Source: Pseudomonadota bacterium (GTDB lineage Bacteria; Pseudomonadota; Alphaproteobacteria; Rhodospirillales; 2-02-FULL-58-16). From it: a DNA stretch of 6,061 nucleotides. This document shows, one piece after another, positions 5,340-6,061 of the stretch. Made by a program: the position numbers and the translations under genes. The notes beneath the pieces are model-generated. The model made no database searches. It saw only the letters and a list, made by a program, of their open reading frames with translations, and was not told the origin of the DNA. The stretch spans positions 7,218 through 13,278 of the forward strand of contig JADFTO010000047.1 in the NCBI GenBank assembly GCA_022560215.1, given 5' to 3'. Each line of letters opens with the position of its first letter. Position 1 is the first letter of the stretch.

Positions 5340-6061
5340 CTAATCGGCGTTTTCGGAGACTAGCTGCCAGCCGACATACCCGCTCCGGGCCAGGCCCGAC
5401 GCCACCTCCTCGATCAACCGGCTAACGACGACGATGGCCTTCGATTCAGGCCGCTTGCTTGAACTGGCCAGGTACAGGGTGCGATAGAGTTCTGGGTCCT
5501 CGATGCGCTTGGCCCGGAGGCTCCCCGCCTCCACTTCCTCTTGAATGGCTCCATAAGGGAGGATCGTGCCCCCGAGCCCGCGCTTGACCATTTCCTTGAT
5601 CGCCGGAACGGAATCCACATTAAAGGTGACGTTGGGCTGGGACCCGGTTTTTTCCGCCGCCTCTTCGACAATTTGGCGCAAAAGACTCAGCCTGCTCGGC
5701 AGCACCAATTCATTCTTGATGACGTCCGGAAACGACAGGGTCTCGTCGGATTTCTTTCTCCTCTTGCCCCGCTCGACGAAGTAAAGCTCTTCGGTGATCA
5801 GTGGCTTGCAGATCAGCCCTTTCGCCGCTTCAGGGTTGTATGTCAGGGTGATGTCGATCTGGCCATTGTCGACCCATTCCATGAGCCGTTCGCTCAATCC
5901 TTCCAGGATGTTCAGGGTGATTTCCGGATAGGCTCCCCTGCAACGATCCGCTACCGCAGCGGCGAGGACGAGTATGGTTGTGGGCGTCATGCCGATCACG
6001 ACCCGGCCATGGGGCTCCTCGGCGAATTCGAGAATATCCTGCTTGACCCGCTCGAACTGGC
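5340..6061 (-). CDS. LysR-family transcriptional regulator, N-terminus beyond window
   Basis: The frame is open to the window edge and gives 239 residues; about 60 residues with the winged helix-turn-helix would lie outside. Visible are the end of the linker helix (QFERVKQDILEFAEE), the typical entry into the effector domain GRVVIGMTPTTILVLA, then the LysR core: YPEITLNILEGLSERLMEW, NGQIDITLTYNP, LYFVERG, ELVLPSRLSLLRQIVEEAAE, VDSVPAIKEMVKRGLGGTIL and PELYRTLYLASS. The pattern resembles Nac-like regulators, in which the effector domain is a two-lobed periplasmic-binding fold that senses a small molecule. A GTG at 5999 opens a shorter frame, but clear LysR sequence precedes it, so it is not the start. 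The gene runs in the same direction as the cluster it precedes, not divergently as many LysR genes do. It is the obvious candidate regulator of the bicupin-eutA-MFS-decarboxylase genes, though this is inference from position. Confidence 0.93.
   Translation of the reverse strand, partial: QFERVKQDILEFAEEPHGRVVIGMTPTTILVLAAAVADRCRGAYPEITLNILEGLSERLMEWVDNGQIDITLTYNPEAAKGLICKPLITEELYFVERGKRRKKSDETLSFPDVIKNELVLPSRLSLLRQIVEEAAEKTGSQPNVTFNVDSVPAIKEMVKRGLGGTILPYGAIQEEVEAGSLRAKRIEDPELYRTLYLASSSKRPESKAIVVVSRLIEEVASGLARSGYVGWQLVSENAD

Noticed and set aside
5340..5999. GTG at 5999 as the start of a short 219-residue LysR-like protein
   Set aside because: The frame continues without stop to the window edge with typical LysR linker-helix sequence, so the gene is simply cut by the window rather than truncated.

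Overview
The window is a GC-rich (by eye roughly 60%), densely coded piece of bacterial chromosome. All five recognisable genes lie on the minus strand, so the text below reads from high to low coordinates. Gene content and protein style (EutA, a LysR regulator of the Nac/CysB-like sort, a Pht5-type protein, a Fsr-like MFS carrier) point to a proteobacterium, most likely an alphaproteobacterium. This is an inference from family resemblance; there is no rRNA or other marker gene here. I see no tRNA, rRNA, CRISPR array, transposase or integration site.

Layout in transcription order: (1) 6061-5340, a LysR-family regulator whose DNA-binding N-terminus lies outside the window; (2) 5339-5085, a 255-base intergenic region with a GC hairpin just after the LysR stop, an AT-rich island, two copies of a TAGTCAAAGG-like motif and nested inverted repeats; (3) 5084-3984, a bicupin protein of the family often named 'ethanolamine ammonia-lyase-activating protein'; (4) 3983-3831, a 153-base gap with a third copy of the motif and a T-N11-A dyad; (5) 3830-2331, a clear EutA homologue, the ATPase that reactivates B12-dependent ethanolamine ammonia-lyase; (6) 2317-1091, a 12-helix MFS transporter; (7) 1081-92, a homologue of 4,5-dihydroxyphthalate decarboxylase. 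The last three genes are separated by only 13 and 9 bases and are almost certainly co-transcribed. Bases 91-1 follow the last gene and hold nothing certain.

Taken together this looks like a small LysR-controlled uptake and catabolism locus: the MFS carrier would import a compound, and the bicupin and the Pht5-like protein would act on it (both fold families occur in aromatic acid breakdown). The odd member is EutA. It normally serves EutB/EutC, which are not in the window, yet it sits in a unit whose other genes do not belong to the classical ethanolamine pathway. Either a B12 enzyme is encoded nearby or elsewhere, or this EutA branch serves another client. The recurrence of one short motif upstream of both the bicupin and eutA suggests the two transcription units share a regulator. 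These functional links are inference; the family assignments rest on visible motifs and remembered family patterns, not on a search.
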